From the NCBI RefSeq assembly GCF_005222225.1, contig NZ_CP036536.1:1326001-1390000 (forward strand): a DNA stretch of 64,000 bases. Direction: 5' to 3'. Position 1 is the stretch's first letter, and the number at the start of each line of letters is the position of its first letter. Shown piece after piece: positions 17,578 through 27,184 of this stretch. The translations under genes were made by a program, and so were the position numbers. The notes below the pieces were generated by a model. The model had not been told where the DNA came from. It worked only from the letters and a program-made list of their open reading frames with translations, and ran no database searches. This DNA comes from Salinimonas lutimaris. Lineage in GTDB: Bacteria > Pseudomonadota > Gammaproteobacteria > Enterobacterales > Alteromonadaceae.

Positions 17578-17604
17578 AAAAAACGGCTCGAGAGCCGTTT
17601 TTTT
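17578..17604. terminator. Bidirectional terminator between convergent genes
   Basis: ACGGCTC-GA-GAGCCGT stem with A-tract left and T-tract right. It serves the phosphatase (+) and its right arm overlaps the stop codon of the membrane protein gene (-). Confidence 0.88.
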
Positions 17605-18319
17605 ATTTCTGATTCAGAAAGGTTTCTAATTCCTCTCCGGTAATCTTGCCAATCTGGCTGAACAGATACCATAGTGCAGTGACCAGCAAAATCATGCTGG
17701 GTATAACAATAACCGGGTAGCTTAAGGCTGTCATACGTCCCAGCTCTTCGGTATAGGCCGTGGTGCCCGGCTCACTGACCAGAATCACTTTCGCCAGAAT
17801 ATAGTTCAGGGCAGAGGACAGAAAAAACGAGCTGGCAACAATGTACGAACTGACCGCCACTTTCTTTTTAAACTCCGCCTGCTTGTTATGGCGATCCAGC
17901 GAGGCGTTCAGGGCCTCCCAGTTAATAATCTGATCGTTCAGAATAAGCATTTTTACCAGTGGCTTTTTGGTGTACTGGGTGACTAGTACGGCAATGCCGA
18001 TGAGCGCCGGAATCGCAGCTTCTTTGATAGCGATGTATTCTGCCGGTAGTTTCAGCAAACTGATGCCGCCGGTCAGCAAAACACTGATAATTCCCAGAAT
18101 AGAAAAACCATTGACCTTGCCGGATTGTTTTAAATCCCAGAATCCGTAGCCAATTGGAAAGATAAGAGCGGCAATAATACTCCAGGCCGGACCCAGATAT
18201 TCATCAGAGCTGGTGTAGCTCATAATGACAACCGGAATAATGATATTAAAGGCCAGGTTTCCTAAAAAGCCCTGGTTCTGACTTTGCTGTTGTTTTGCTT
18301 GCTGGTTCGACGACGTCAT
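17603..18319 (-). CDS. VC0807-type integral membrane protein
   Basis: A 238-residue membrane protein with about six hydrophobic segments. It resembles the uncharacterised VC0807 family: AFNIIIPVVIMSY, GFWDLKQSGKVN, VLLTGGISLLKL, AIKEAAIPALIGIAVL, then TEELGRMTALSYPVIVIPSMI. I chose the ATG at 18319 because AAGG precedes it and the longer in-frame extension is not hydrophobic or family-like. It sits 175 bases downstream of the rhomboid gene on the same strand and may not belong to that operon. Function unknown. Confidence 0.8.
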   Translation of the reverse strand: MTSSNQQAKQQQSQNQGFLGNLAFNIIIPVVIMSYTSSDEYLGPAWSIIAALIFPIGYGFWDLKQSGKVNGFSILGIISVLLTGGISLLKLPAEYIAIKEAAIPALIGIAVLVTQYTKKPLVKMLILNDQIINWEALNASLDRHNKQAEFKKKVAVSSYIVASSFFLSSALNYILAKVILVSEPGTTAYTEELGRMTALSYPVIVIPSMILLVTALWYLFSQIGKITGEELETFLNQK

Positions 18320-18493
18320 GCAACCTTCACTTCTGCGGGCTGGTTTACAACCCTGATTATTTTTAAATACGGGCCAGCTGACAAACTGGCCGAATGTACA
18401 TTGTAACAGGCTGATTTTAGCCACACACCCATACTATCGTTTAAAAGCGCTTAACTGCCTGTTTGCCCGGCAATTTAAGTCTGCAAAAGCCGC

Positions 18494-19048
18494 TTATTTG
18501 CCGGCTCCCCAGCGCCAGGCGGCCAGCAGACCGGCCAGAAAACCGAACAGGTGATATTCGTAAGAGACAAACCGGTCAGTGGGCAGTAATCCAAAGAGCA
18601 TGCCGCCATACACTACCGCAACCAGTACCGACATAATCATGTAAGGAACTCGCCGGGTTTTAAACCCAGCCAGCAGTAAAAAGCCCAGGTAGCCATACAC
18701 AATACCACTGGCACCAATGTGCATTGCCGAGCGACCAAACAGCCAGACTCCCAGGCCAGACAGAATAAAAATAGTCAGCGTGGTTTTGGTGAAAATTCGG
18801 GTGCCCCATTGCCAGGTCAGCCACATAAATACCAGCAGTGGAACCAGGTTGGCAAACAGGTGCGAGGGTGAACCATGTAAAAACGGGGCGGTGAAAATAT
18901 GCCAGATACCTGGCGTAAAGCGGGGCAGTACGCCCAGATTGTTTAAGCTGTGAGCAGTGAAAAAGTTGATAACCTCAATCACTATCAGCACAAGTGCAAG
19001 GCTGCCTAAAAAGCGCAGCTGTTGTTTAAGCGGTGGTGTATGACTCAT
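18494..19048 (-). CDS. Rhomboid-family intramembrane serine protease
   Basis: A 184-residue, six-helix rhomboid. Conserved residues are visible: His58, His63 and Asn67 in [13 protein letters not shown] (oxyanion region), the nucleophile Ser114 in [12 protein letters not shown] and the catalytic His166 in [11 protein letters not shown]. Rhomboids cleave membrane helices within the bilayer. The start codon overlaps the stop of the ATP-grasp gene upstream by 4 bases (ATGA), indicating translational coupling and making it the last gene of the yjf-like operon. Substrate unknown; membrane proteins of this operon are candidates (inference). A rhombosortase for GlyGly-CTERM proteins is an alternative but less likely from the motif style. 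Confidence 0.88.
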   Translation of the reverse strand: MSHTPPLKQQLRFLGSLALVLIVIEVINFFTAHSLNNLGVLPRFTPGIWHIFTAPFLHGSPSHLFANLVPLLVFMWLTWQWGTRIFTKTTLTIFILSGLGVWLFGRSAMHIGASGIVYGYLGFLLLAGFKTRRVPYMIMSVLVAVVYGGMLFGLLPTDRFVSYEYHLFGFLAGLLAAWRWGAGK

Positions 19049-20208
19049 AAAATTATATGGGGTACGTAACGGGATAAATCCTGGGTGATAACGTGCGTGT
19101 CTTCACGCACTGAAATACCGGCAGGCAGATTATCTACCAGCCAGCTGCCTATAAGCGTATGGTTACGGCTGAACTGGGGAAGTGGATGAAACTGCTGGAT
19201 GATAAATCCCTCGTCACCATAGGGTCCTTCAGACAACGCGGTTTCCACCCCATTTTCAATCAGCGAGATATTAGCCCCTTCCCGGGAAAATACCGGCTTT
19301 TTAATCCAGCGCCCGGTGCCACTGTGGGCCGACTCATCGGCAAACCAGGCAGGCAGCAGGTTAGGATGATTGGGAAACATCTTCCATAACTGGGGCAACA
19401 GTGCTTTATTTGACAAAATGGCTTTCCACAGCGGTTCCAGCCAGTTGACCTGCGCACTGCTAAGCGCCTCGGCAAAGGGCTCGCGCAGCATAAACTCCCA
19501 CGGATACAGTTTAAAACAGTCGGTAATGGGGGCATCGTTCAGGTCGGTAAATACGCCGGTATCAGCCAGTCCGATATCTTCAATAAACACAAAGTCGGTG
19601 TGAATACCGGCTGCTTCGGCGCAATCCTGCAAATACTGCACGGTGCCGCGATCTTCATCCGTCTCCTGACAGCAGGCAAAATGCATCTGGTTAAGCTGAT
19701 AAATACTGGCAATATCGGTAAACCGGTGAACCAGCTTTTCCTGCAGGGAGTTAAACTGATCAGCACTGCGTGGCAGGTTCAGCCGGTCAACCTGTTGCTC
19801 AAGCCACAGCCATTGCCAAAAGCCGGTTTCATACAGGGACGTTGGCGTGTCTGCGTTGTTTTCCAGCAATTTTGCCGGACCGGTTCCGTCATAGACCAGA
19901 TCCATGCGTGAATACAATGACGGGCTGCGCAGCAGCCAGGATTCTCGCATCAGGTCCCAATAGGCAGAAGGGATTTGAAAGCGCTGTAACAGGGCTTCGC
20001 TGTGCACCACTTTATCGACCACAGCCAGACACATCTGATGCAGCTCGGCGGTTGGGTCTTCTAAGTCACGTTCTATCTGCTCAAGGCTGAACTGATAGTA
20101 AGCACTTTCATCCCAGTAAGGCTCGCCGTACATGGTATGAAAGTGAAACCCATACTGGTTTGCCTGTTGCTGCCAGTCTTTGCGTGGCGCAATGGTATGA
20201 CGAAGCAA
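19045..20208 (-). CDS. yjfC: Glutathionylspermidine synthase family ATP-grasp protein (YjfC-like)
   Basis: A 387-residue protein of the glutathionylspermidine synthase-like ATP-grasp family, matching E. coli YjfC in length and style: [12 protein letters not shown] start, then [42 protein letters not shown], the ATP-binding [15 protein letters not shown] and [32 protein letters not shown]. Members join an amine to a peptide carboxylate; the true substrate of YjfC-type proteins is not established. The start codon is TTG at 20208, directly after the upstream TGA, with GGGGAGG 5 bases before it, so translation is coupled to the YjfM-like gene. Confidence 0.88.
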   Translation of the reverse strand: MLRHTIAPRKDWQQQANQYGFHFHTMYGEPYWDESAYYQFSLEQIERDLEDPTAELHQMCLAVVDKVVHSEALLQRFQIPSAYWDLMRESWLLRSPSLYSRMDLVYDGTGPAKLLENNADTPTSLYETGFWQWLWLEQQVDRLNLPRSADQFNSLQEKLVHRFTDIASIYQLNQMHFACCQETDEDRGTVQYLQDCAEAAGIHTDFVFIEDIGLADTGVFTDLNDAPITDCFKLYPWEFMLREPFAEALSSAQVNWLEPLWKAILSNKALLPQLWKMFPNHPNLLPAWFADESAHSGTGRWIKKPVFSREGANISLIENGVETALSEGPYGDEGFIIQQFHPLPQFSRNHTLIGSWLVDNLPAGISVREDTHVITQDLSRYVPHIIL

Positions 20209-20826
20209 TCAGCCTCCCCAGCCACCAGAGCGAGAGCTGCTGCCCCAGCTGGATTTAGCCCTGACCGAACTGCCAAAACCGCCCCGGCTCATGGTGCGGG
20301 TGACAGCCGGCTTGGGTTTAAACTGGGACGGACTGACGCGGTAGTTGCGTTTGCGAATATCACCGTCAAACACATAGCCGTCAGCCGATACCCAACGCGA
20401 GCGAAACGGCGAGTAGGGCGAGTAAGAGGTAAACAGAGGCTGCGAGTAATACCGGTTGGGTGACAGCAGCTGACTGACCATAAAGCCGGCCATGAACGGC
20501 ATGAAAAAGCTGCCGGACTCATTAGTAACCTGACGGCACTGATTCTGGCCAAACTCATATTCACAGTCATACTCGGAAGAAAATTTCGGGCTGGTGCGCG
20601 ATGCCTCATCCACGGCCTGCTGATAGGCCGCCTGACACTGAGAGGTAGCATCCGGGTTGTCACTTGAACATTCGTCTACCGAAGTATAAACCTGGGCAGG
20701 CTGGCGGTCGTTGGAACAGGCACTAAGCAGCACACTGGCCACACCCAGCGCCAGAGGTTTAACCGCAAAATGCTTACGCATGCGGCCAAGGTCAATGGTT
20801 CGGGTACGTTTTTGCGTAGTCATCAT
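20209..20826 (-). CDS. yjfM: DUF1190 (YgiB/YjfM-like) lipoprotein
   Basis: A 205-residue DUF1190 protein. Basic residues precede a hydrophobic signal and the lipobox LLSAC near residue 36, so it is probably a lipoprotein. The body has YTSVDECSSDNPDATSQCQAAYQQA and YDCEYEFGQNQC, the paired-cysteine pattern of the YgiB/YjfM family, and the C-terminus is Gly/Ser/Arg-rich (GGFGSSVRAKSSWGSSSR). In E. coli yjfM and ygiB both sit beside ATP-grasp glutathionylspermidine synthase-like genes, as here. The exact function is unknown; a role as a surface partner or substrate of the ATP-grasp enzyme is inference. Confidence 0.82.
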   Translation of the reverse strand: MMTTQKRTRTIDLGRMRKHFAVKPLALGVASVLLSACSNDRQPAQVYTSVDECSSDNPDATSQCQAAYQQAVDEASRTSPKFSSEYDCEYEFGQNQCRQVTNESGSFFMPFMAGFMVSQLLSPNRYYSQPLFTSYSPYSPFRSRWVSADGYVFDGDIRKRNYRVSPSQFKPKPAVTRTMSRGGFGSSVRAKSSWGSSSRSGGWGG

Positions 20827-20835
20827 GAACCTCGC

Positions 20836-21252
20836 TTAGTAGGTCATACAGGCGGCGTTTAGTAAGCCTACAGCTATCGACATGGCAGCCAGCATAGTCC
20901 CGGCTGACACTTCATTATTATTGATGCGTTCGGCGATGCGCGGCATAAAGGTAAAGCGCAACAGGGCAAAGGCCAGACACTGTGCGATAATGGCCACCAC
21001 TCCCCAGATTGCAAAATCAACAATTCCCAGCGAGTTAGCAGCCGCCCCCGACAGCGCCAGGGCAAACCCTACAATAGAACCGCCGAAACCGACGGCGGCA
21101 GCCACGTTTTTATCCTCTTTGACCAGTTTCCACTCGTCATGGGGAGTGACCATGGCGTAGGCAAACTTAAAGATGAATAAAAACACAACCGAGGTGACAA
21201 AGTAGAGCGCGAAGTTATCCAGCCCTGCCAGTGACGCCAATATAGTATCCAT
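20836..21252 (-). CDS. yjfL: DUF350 membrane protein (YjfL-like)
   Basis: A 138-residue integral membrane protein of the DUF350 family with about four transmembrane helices. Characteristic stretches are KNVAAAVGFGGSIVGFALALSGA and GVVAIIAQCLAF, then INNNEVSAGTMLAAMSIAVGLLNAA. E. coli YjfL is the counterpart in the yjfIJKLMC cluster. It lies 9 bases upstream of the DUF1190 gene and 11 bases downstream of the DUF2491 gene on the - strand, so it is tightly packed in the operon. Function unknown; DUF350 proteins recur beside ATP-grasp peptide ligases. Confidence 0.85.
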   Translation of the reverse strand: MDTILASLAGLDNFALYFVTSVVFLFIFKFAYAMVTPHDEWKLVKEDKNVAAAVGFGGSIVGFALALSGAAANSLGIVDFAIWGVVAIIAQCLAFALLRFTFMPRIAERINNNEVSAGTMLAAMSIAVGLLNAACMTY

Positions 21253-21263
21253 GGAATAGTCCT

Positions 21264-21911
21264 CTAACCGTTAATTTGAATATCTGCAGGTTGTATATCA
21301 AAACCGGTACTGATAACCAGACAGCGGTCATGATTGTTACCGATAATTTTTTCTTCACCCACCACCAGTAACGACTCGGTGCGATCGTTTTCAAGTGGGC
21401 GTTCATAGAGCATCATAAACTGATCTGTTGTGCTGGTATCACCATCTTCTTCATACGTGGTTTCGGTCACCGCTACCGGTGGCGAGGTGTCGCCTACGGC
21501 ACTCCACACTCTGGTGTAGGTGTGTCCGTCCAGCGTATAGGTGGGTTGCGAGATCAGATTTTTCAGACAGTCCTGCCACTGGGCCTGCGAGCCGATAGTG
21601 CGGGTTTCGTAAAAATGCCAAAGCTTCACATCGGTGATGTGATTTTCGGTCAGGCCGCCATCGGTAACCACCTGCAAAAAGGCCTCGTCGTCGGTATAAA
21701 AACGCAGCAAATTACCGCCGCTATCCAGCGGGGCATCGCCCACCGCCTGAATCAGCTGTGACCGGGCACAATCAGATATGGTTAGCTGCGGTAGTAACAG
21801 ACTCAGTTTCAGGTTATCCAGCTCAAACGACCCGCCCAGATACAGCCCCATAATTTCAGGCGCCTGCGGTTTTTCAGGTTTTTTGTCACGGCCAAAAAGT
21901 TTGCTAAACAT
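21264..21911 (-). CDS. yjfK: DUF2491 protein (YjfK-like)
   Basis: A 215-residue soluble protein of the DUF2491 family, the counterpart of E. coli YjfK. It has MFSKLFGRDKKPEKPQAPEIMGLYLGGSFELDNLKL at the N-terminus, DEAFLQVVTDGG and LWHFYETRTI in the middle, and YERPLENDRTESLLVVGEE near the end. There is no signal peptide or membrane helix. The stop and start codons of neighbouring genes are separated by 1 and 11 bases, so it belongs to the same transcript as the channel and DUF350 genes. Function unknown. Confidence 0.85.
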   Translation of the reverse strand: MFSKLFGRDKKPEKPQAPEIMGLYLGGSFELDNLKLSLLLPQLTISDCARSQLIQAVGDAPLDSGGNLLRFYTDDEAFLQVVTDGGLTENHITDVKLWHFYETRTIGSQAQWQDCLKNLISQPTYTLDGHTYTRVWSAVGDTSPPVAVTETTYEEDGDTSTTDQFMMLYERPLENDRTESLLVVGEEKIIGNNHDRCLVISTGFDIQPADIQING

Positions 21912-21912
21912 A

Positions 21913-22962
21913 TCAGCTTCCTATTTTGTTCCAGTCAATATCGTGGATACGGTTTTCTGCAATGTAAAACAGTTTGTCTTTTGGGCTCAGCGTGACGTCA
22001 AAATCCGGGTTCACCACCATATTCTGATACACGCCGCCGGGCGCATAACCGATAAAAATAGCATCATAGTGCTTTTTCAGGTTGATGAATACGTGCCCAA
22101 CGGTCAGTTGTTGGCAATTGTCGGGCAGCGCCACAGAGAACTGGGCCTGACCGTCCACACCCAGCAAATCGTGGTGCAAAATACTGGAGCCCGGATCAAA
22201 CACTGACTTGGCCAGCATTTCCACCGCTACGCTGGGCGTGCATTCTACTTTAGGGCAGTGACTTTGCAGCAGCGGAACCAGGGCATCGTCAGTAAAATAA
22301 GCTACCTGATGGGCATTTGGATTGCGCTGGGAGGTATACAGTGCAGTGGTCAGCGTGACATCGTCCTGCGGGTTATCGATGAGAATGACACTGGCATCTG
22401 CCACGCAGGCCCGGTCCATATCCACGTCTTTATTAAACGATTCCACATGCACAAACTCAATGTTGCCAGGCATCGGATTGGTAATATTGGCTTTTACGCA
22501 CAGCACAATATCAGGTTTGTTCTCCAGGTGCCGGCGCTCTTTAATCAGCAAATCCAGCAGCAACATGGTTTTTTGTTCATTCCAGCCAATGACCAGTATG
22601 TGGTCCTGCACATGTAATGATTTCATTCCGGTTAATCCTTTCTGCCACTGATTACTGACCCAGGCTGCAATTCGACCGATAACCATGGCAAAAATACTCA
22701 GGCCGGCCGGAATCACCAGCAGGGCAACGACCATCTTGCCTGCCGGGGTGACCGGCGACAAATCGCCATAGCCGACGGTGGATGCCGTAACCGCTAACCA
22801 GTATATAAAGTCAATCTGTTGGGTAAGTGCGTGCTCACTTGCTGCGTACAACGACAGCCAGCTCAACAGTGCGTAAAGCAGGGTAATCACCACAATGGTG
22901 TACCAGCGCAACTCACTGAAGTACCGCACCATTATTTTTCGAAAGTAAGTCCAAGACCCCAT
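21913..22962 (-). CDS. Two-helix potassium channel with RCK/TrkA-N domain
   Basis: A 349-residue ion channel subunit. The first helix (about 18-38) and second helix (about 80-105) flank a pore loop with the selectivity filter TVGYGD near residues 61-66, the K+ channel signature. A cytoplasmic TrkA-N/RCK domain follows from about 118 (HILVIGWNEQ, a degenerate GxGxxG nucleotide motif), and a C-terminal TrkA-C-like region completes the protein. It is embedded between the PspA-like and DUF2491 genes. The E. coli yjf cluster has no such channel at this position as I recall it, so this is an added component. It suggests a link between membrane stress sensing and K+ flux (inference). Confidence 0.88.
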   Translation of the reverse strand: MGSWTYFRKIMVRYFSELRWYTIVVITLLYALLSWLSLYAASEHALTQQIDFIYWLAVTASTVGYGDLSPVTPAGKMVVALLVIPAGLSIFAMVIGRIAAWVSNQWQKGLTGMKSLHVQDHILVIGWNEQKTMLLLDLLIKERRHLENKPDIVLCVKANITNPMPGNIEFVHVESFNKDVDMDRACVADASVILIDNPQDDVTLTTALYTSQRNPNAHQVAYFTDDALVPLLQSHCPKVECTPSVAVEMLAKSVFDPGSSILHHDLLGVDGQAQFSVALPDNCQQLTVGHVFINLKKHYDAIFIGYAPGGVYQNMVVNPDFDVTLSPKDKLFYIAENRIHDIDWNKIGS

Positions 22963-23061
22963 GGTCAGGGTAACATCCTGTTGTTATTGTTTAACTATTA
23001 ATTGCAGTATGCCTGCTGTCATTTCGCCACACAACCGCTAAGCCAGCGCGGGCCGTGAAAT

Positions 23062-23087
23062 AAAAAAGCCCGCACTAAGGCGGGCTT
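23062..23087 (-). terminator. Terminator after the PspA-like gene
   Basis: AGCCCGC-ACTAA-GGCGGGCTT with A6 on the left, so it reads as a hairpin plus T-tract on the - strand, 11 bases after the pspA-like stop. It separates the two upstream genes from the six downstream genes of the cluster, either fully or as a partial terminator. Confidence 0.75.
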
Positions 23088-23097
23088 ATGGCGTTAC

Positions 23098-23778
23098 TTA
23101 TTTGCCCAGAATCCGGCTTAGTTCATCGTCGGCCGAGGTTTTTCCACCTCTGATGCCGGCTTCAGCCAACCGTTTTTCTAAGTCAGTATTACTGTCTTCG
23201 CTGGCCAGTTCTTCAGCGGCTTCCAGCTCGGCAGAGCGCATTTTCTGCTTTTCCTGAATACGGCTGAGCGATTCTGTGGCCGTTTTCATTTTGCTGTTTG
23301 CACCCATATGGCGTGATGAAACGGCTACCTGCGCTTTATGCACACTTTCGGTAGCCTTCACCATATCCACCTGTTGTTCAAGACGGCGCAGATTGGCTTT
23401 GGCTTGTTGAATATTGCCTGCAAGCTGCTTTTCTGATTGCTCGAACTGGTCCAGATAGGCCTGTTCCTGATCTCGCTCTTCTTTCAGCTCAGAAACTTTC
23501 TGCGCACAGTCCAGCGCTAGCTGACGGTCGCTGTCAATGGCTTTACGGGCATGGGCTTCGTACTCAGCAATAGAGGCATTAAAGCTGTCTATTTTTTGCT
23601 TAGACAGTTTGCATTTGGCCAGAATCTGGGTACGGGCGTGGTCAGACTTACGCAGCTCTTCTTTCGCCTCGCGGATTTCCTGATCCAGAATGCGCAGAGC
23701 CTGGCTGTCGGCAACAGATTCTGCCGCTTCGGTCGCTCCGCCTTTTACTGCGGTGATAAGTTTTTTCCAAACAGACAT
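23098..23778 (-). CDS. yjfJ: PspA/IM30 family protein (YjfJ-like)
   Basis: A 226-residue PspA/IM30 (ESCRT-III-like) protein, almost entirely helical coiled coil. It starts MSVWKKLITAVKGGATEAAESVADSQALRILDQEIREAKEEL, typical of YjfJ, and ends EKRLAEAGIRGGKTSADDELSRILGK. PspA proteins coat and stabilise damaged inner membrane. It is preceded by the DUF2170 gene (24-bp gap) and followed by a terminator, then the channel gene. Regulation by PspF-type sigma-54 control could not be seen from the sequence alone. Confidence 0.9.
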   Translation of the reverse strand: MSVWKKLITAVKGGATEAAESVADSQALRILDQEIREAKEELRKSDHARTQILAKCKLSKQKIDSFNASIAEYEAHARKAIDSDRQLALDCAQKVSELKEERDQEQAYLDQFEQSEKQLAGNIQQAKANLRRLEQQVDMVKATESVHKAQVAVSSRHMGANSKMKTATESLSRIQEKQKMRSAELEAAEELASEDSNTDLEKRLAEAGIRGGKTSADDELSRILGK

Positions 23779-23802
23779 TCGCTTCTCCTGTGACGGGGTC
23801 GG

Positions 23803-24192
23803 TTAGTGTAAGTGAGTTTCGTACGCATCTAAAAACGATGCGACATTCTGAAACAGGGTTTCAACTTCAATGACAACGCTTTCTTTTTTGGACTGGGCGC
23901 TTAAGGCCCCAAACGCTGTATAGTATTCTTCACCGTTGATGGTAGAGATGCCCACCGTGGTCAGCGGAAACACCATATGGGTGGATAAAATTTCATGATC
24001 CAGCGCAGCTTTGTCTTTAACCTGACTGGCTGCAAACAGCAGGCTTTCTACCAGGATTTGTTCACCACTGATTGCCAGCCAGGCGTCAATGCCATCCGGG
24101 TTTGCAATAAGCAGGCAGTTATCTTCACGGGTAACGACAAAGTCATCGAAGTTCGATAACAAAGATTCAAGCTGGTCAAGATCCCAACTCAT
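23803..24192 (-). CDS. yjfI: DUF2170 protein (YjfI-like)
   Basis: A 129-residue protein of the DUF2170 family, the counterpart of E. coli YjfI. It is soluble and acidic with no signal peptide (MSWDLDQLESLLSNFDDFVVTREDNCLLIANPDG...). The family is found with PspA-like genes; function is unknown and a chaperone-like or regulatory partner role is only a guess. It is the first gene of the leftward yjf-like cluster, divergent from the small DUF6471 gene, so the 211-bp gap probably holds the cluster promoter. Confidence 0.85.
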   Translation of the reverse strand: MSWDLDQLESLLSNFDDFVVTREDNCLLIANPDGIDAWLAISGEQILVESLLFAASQVKDKAALDHEILSTHMVFPLTTVGISTINGEEYYTAFGALSAQSKKESVVIEVETLFQNVASFLDAYETHLH

Positions 24193-24364
24193 AGCGTGTC
24201 TCCTTTACTGTGGGTTGAAGCGAATGTCGGGTTGGTTTAATCACACTGGTAAGACTGTAACGGTAAACAGCCTTCACGCCAACATTCGCGCGCTCAGTGT
24301 AGACAGATGAGGGCACTATGGTCAATAATCAATAGTGTTTTAATGTGTAAATAAATATTTTTTT

Positions 24365-24389
24365 GTGAGTTATAGTTCACGAATGTGAA
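24365..24389. promoter_or_regulatory. Inverted-repeat site upstream of DUF6471 gene
   Basis: TTCAC-GAAT-GTGAA at 24376-24389 with a further GTGA half-site at 24365, so three GTGA half-sites alternate in orientation just before the ribosome binding site of the DUF6471 gene. It could be an operator for that gene or for the divergent cluster. No binding protein is known. Confidence 0.35.
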
Positions 24390-24403
24390 TGTGGGAGGCA
24401 GGC

Positions 24404-24670
24404 GTGGCAAAACCCAGTAAATGGCGGCAGGCAGTACAACGTATTGTAAAATCTGAAATGTCGGTGCGTGGTGTGAAGTATCAGGGCCTGAGCGACAGGC
24501 TGGCAGAGATAGGCATTGAGCAAAGTGCAGATAACCTGCGCAATAAAGTCAATAAAGGCATTATGGGCGCTGATTTATTGCTGCAAATCCTGATGGTATT
24601 AAATGCCCGGCCGTTGTCGATGGAAAATTTAGTTGAAATCCTCACTGATCTTGAGCGTGAAGACGGGTAA
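24404..24670 (+). CDS. DUF6471 small protein
   Basis: A protein of about 88 residues resembling the DUF6471 family (WRQAVQRIVKSEMSVRGVKYQGLSDRLAEIGIEQSADNLRNKVNKG, then FLQ-like LLLQILMVLNA). The pattern looks like a small helix-turn-helix fold, possibly DNA-binding. I choose the GTG at 24404 because GGGAGGC lies 5-11 bases upstream; an in-frame ATG at 24389 would overlap the palindrome and has no ribosome binding site. It is divergent from the yjf-like cluster and may regulate it, which is inference. A hairpin follows. Confidence 0.7.
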   Translation: MAKPSKWRQAVQRIVKSEMSVRGVKYQGLSDRLAEIGIEQSADNLRNKVNKGIMGADLLLQILMVLNARPLSMENLVEILTDLEREDG

Positions 24671-24682
24671 ACTACCGGCCAT

Positions 24683-24708
24683 AAAAAAGCCCGGTCAAAT
24701 AACCGGGC
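24683..24708. terminator. Hairpin after DUF6471 gene
   Basis: GCCCGGT-CAAATA-ACCGGGC stem-loop with an A6 run before it but no T-tract on the + strand. Weak as a + strand terminator and better oriented for leftward reading. The remainder of the gap to 24881 shows no gene. Confidence 0.4.
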
Positions 24709-24881
24709 CGTAGAATATAGGATAAGTTTGGGAGAACATCATCTCTATTCACGGTCATCTTAACCGATTAAGTTAATTTGTATATAAAGTAACCGTATTG
24801 AGACTGATTAAATAGTATGCAATCCCATACGCTTTGATGCTTTTGTCCTTGTAATTCAGAAATTTACGTTTTGGTATTGTA

Positions 24882-25916
24882 ATGAAACTCAGTGATTTTA
24901 ACTTCTCTTTACCGGACAATTTAATTGCCCGATACCCCACCGAACAGCGCAGCGCGAGCCGACTGATGCATCTGGATGGCAAAAGCGGTCAGGTCAGGCA
25001 CACCATGTTTGCTGACATGTTGTCGCTGGTTGAAGAAGGCGACCTGCTGGTATTTAACAATACCCGGGTTATTCCGGCGCGACTCAAAGGTAACAAAGAA
25101 ACCGGTGGTCAGGTTGAGGTTCTGGTAGAACGTATTTTAGCAGACGATACGATTTTAGCTCATGTGCGGGCGAGTAAAGCGCCCAAAGCCGGAACCCGGT
25201 TATTGCTGGAAGACAAAGTTAATGCAACCGTGCTGGGGCGTCAGGATGCATTGTTTCATCTTGAATTTAACCACGCTGAGAGTGTACTGAGTTTACTTGA
25301 GGCACATGGTCATATGCCGTTACCGCCTTACATCGACCGTCCGGATGAAAGCAGTGATAAAGAGCGCTACCAGACGGTGTATAACGAAAAGCCCGGCGCT
25401 GTGGCCGCGCCGACCGCCGGCCTGCATTTTGACGATGCTATTTTGCAGCAGCTTAAAGACAAAGGCGTGCGCACCGAGTTTGTTACTTTGCACGTAGGCG
25501 CCGGCACATTTCAACCGGTCCGCGTTGATAATATTCTTGAGCATAAAATGCACGCTGAGTATGCCGAGGTAGACCAGCAGGTTGTTGATGCGATCAAGCA
25601 AACCAAAGCGGCCGGCAAGCGGGTCATTGCGGTAGGCACCACATCGGTCCGCTCGCTGGAGTCGGCAGCCCAGGCGGCTGGCGATCAGTTGATTGCCCCG
25701 TTTATGGATGACACCGAGATTTTTATCTACCCGGGATATAAATTTAAGATCATTGATGCCATGTTCACCAACTTTCACCTGCCAGAGTCAACGCTGATTA
25801 TGCTGATCAGTGCGTTTGCCGGCCGTGATAATGTGATGAACGCCTATCAGCAGGCGGTAGAAAACGAATATCGCTTCTTTAGTTATGGCGACAGCATGTT
25901 CATTGAAAAAGCCTGA
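24882..25916 (+). CDS. queA: S-adenosylmethionine:tRNA ribosyltransferase-isomerase
   Basis: A 344-residue QueA, which transfers the ribosyl moiety of SAM to preQ1-modified tRNA to form epoxyqueuosine, a late step of queuosine synthesis. Family signatures are [29 protein letters not shown] at the N-terminus, [39 protein letters not shown] and [10 protein letters not shown], with [17 protein letters not shown] near the C-terminus. It is followed at 132 bp by tgt, which performs the preceding step, in the conserved queA-tgt-yajC-secDF order. Confidence 0.97.
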   Translation: MKLSDFNFSLPDNLIARYPTEQRSASRLMHLDGKSGQVRHTMFADMLSLVEEGDLLVFNNTRVIPARLKGNKETGGQVEVLVERILADDTILAHVRASKAPKAGTRLLLEDKVNATVLGRQDALFHLEFNHAESVLSLLEAHGHMPLPPYIDRPDESSDKERYQTVYNEKPGAVAAPTAGLHFDDAILQQLKDKGVRTEFVTLHVGAGTFQPVRVDNILEHKMHAEYAEVDQQVVDAIKQTKAAGKRVIAVGTTSVRSLESAAQAAGDQLIAPFMDDTEIFIYPGYKFKIIDAMFTNFHLPESTLIMLISAFAGRDNVMNAYQQAVENEYRFFSYGDSMFIEKA

Positions 25917-25981
25917 TTGCGACCGGTAAACACAAAAATGTTACCGGAAGTGCTTTGTCTACATGATCTGAGCGGCAGAAC

Positions 25982-25990
25982 TGGTATAAT
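25982..25990 (+). promoter_or_regulatory. Extended -10 promoter of tgt
   Basis: TGGTATAAT is an extended -10 element (TGnTATAAT) 58 bases before the tgt start. No clear -35 is seen at 17 bases, which is acceptable for extended -10 promoters. Confidence 0.5.
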
Positions 25991-26009
25991 CGCCGCCAAT
26001 TTATTTTGA

Positions 26010-27161
<1,152 letters not shown>

Positions 27162-27184
27162 CAACAACGAGATAGAGGAAAACT

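Noticed and set aside
18494..19048. Rhombosortase for GlyGly-CTERM proteins
   Set aside because: The motif layout ([19 protein letters not shown]) fits general rhomboids as well or better, and no GlyGly-CTERM protein is in the window.
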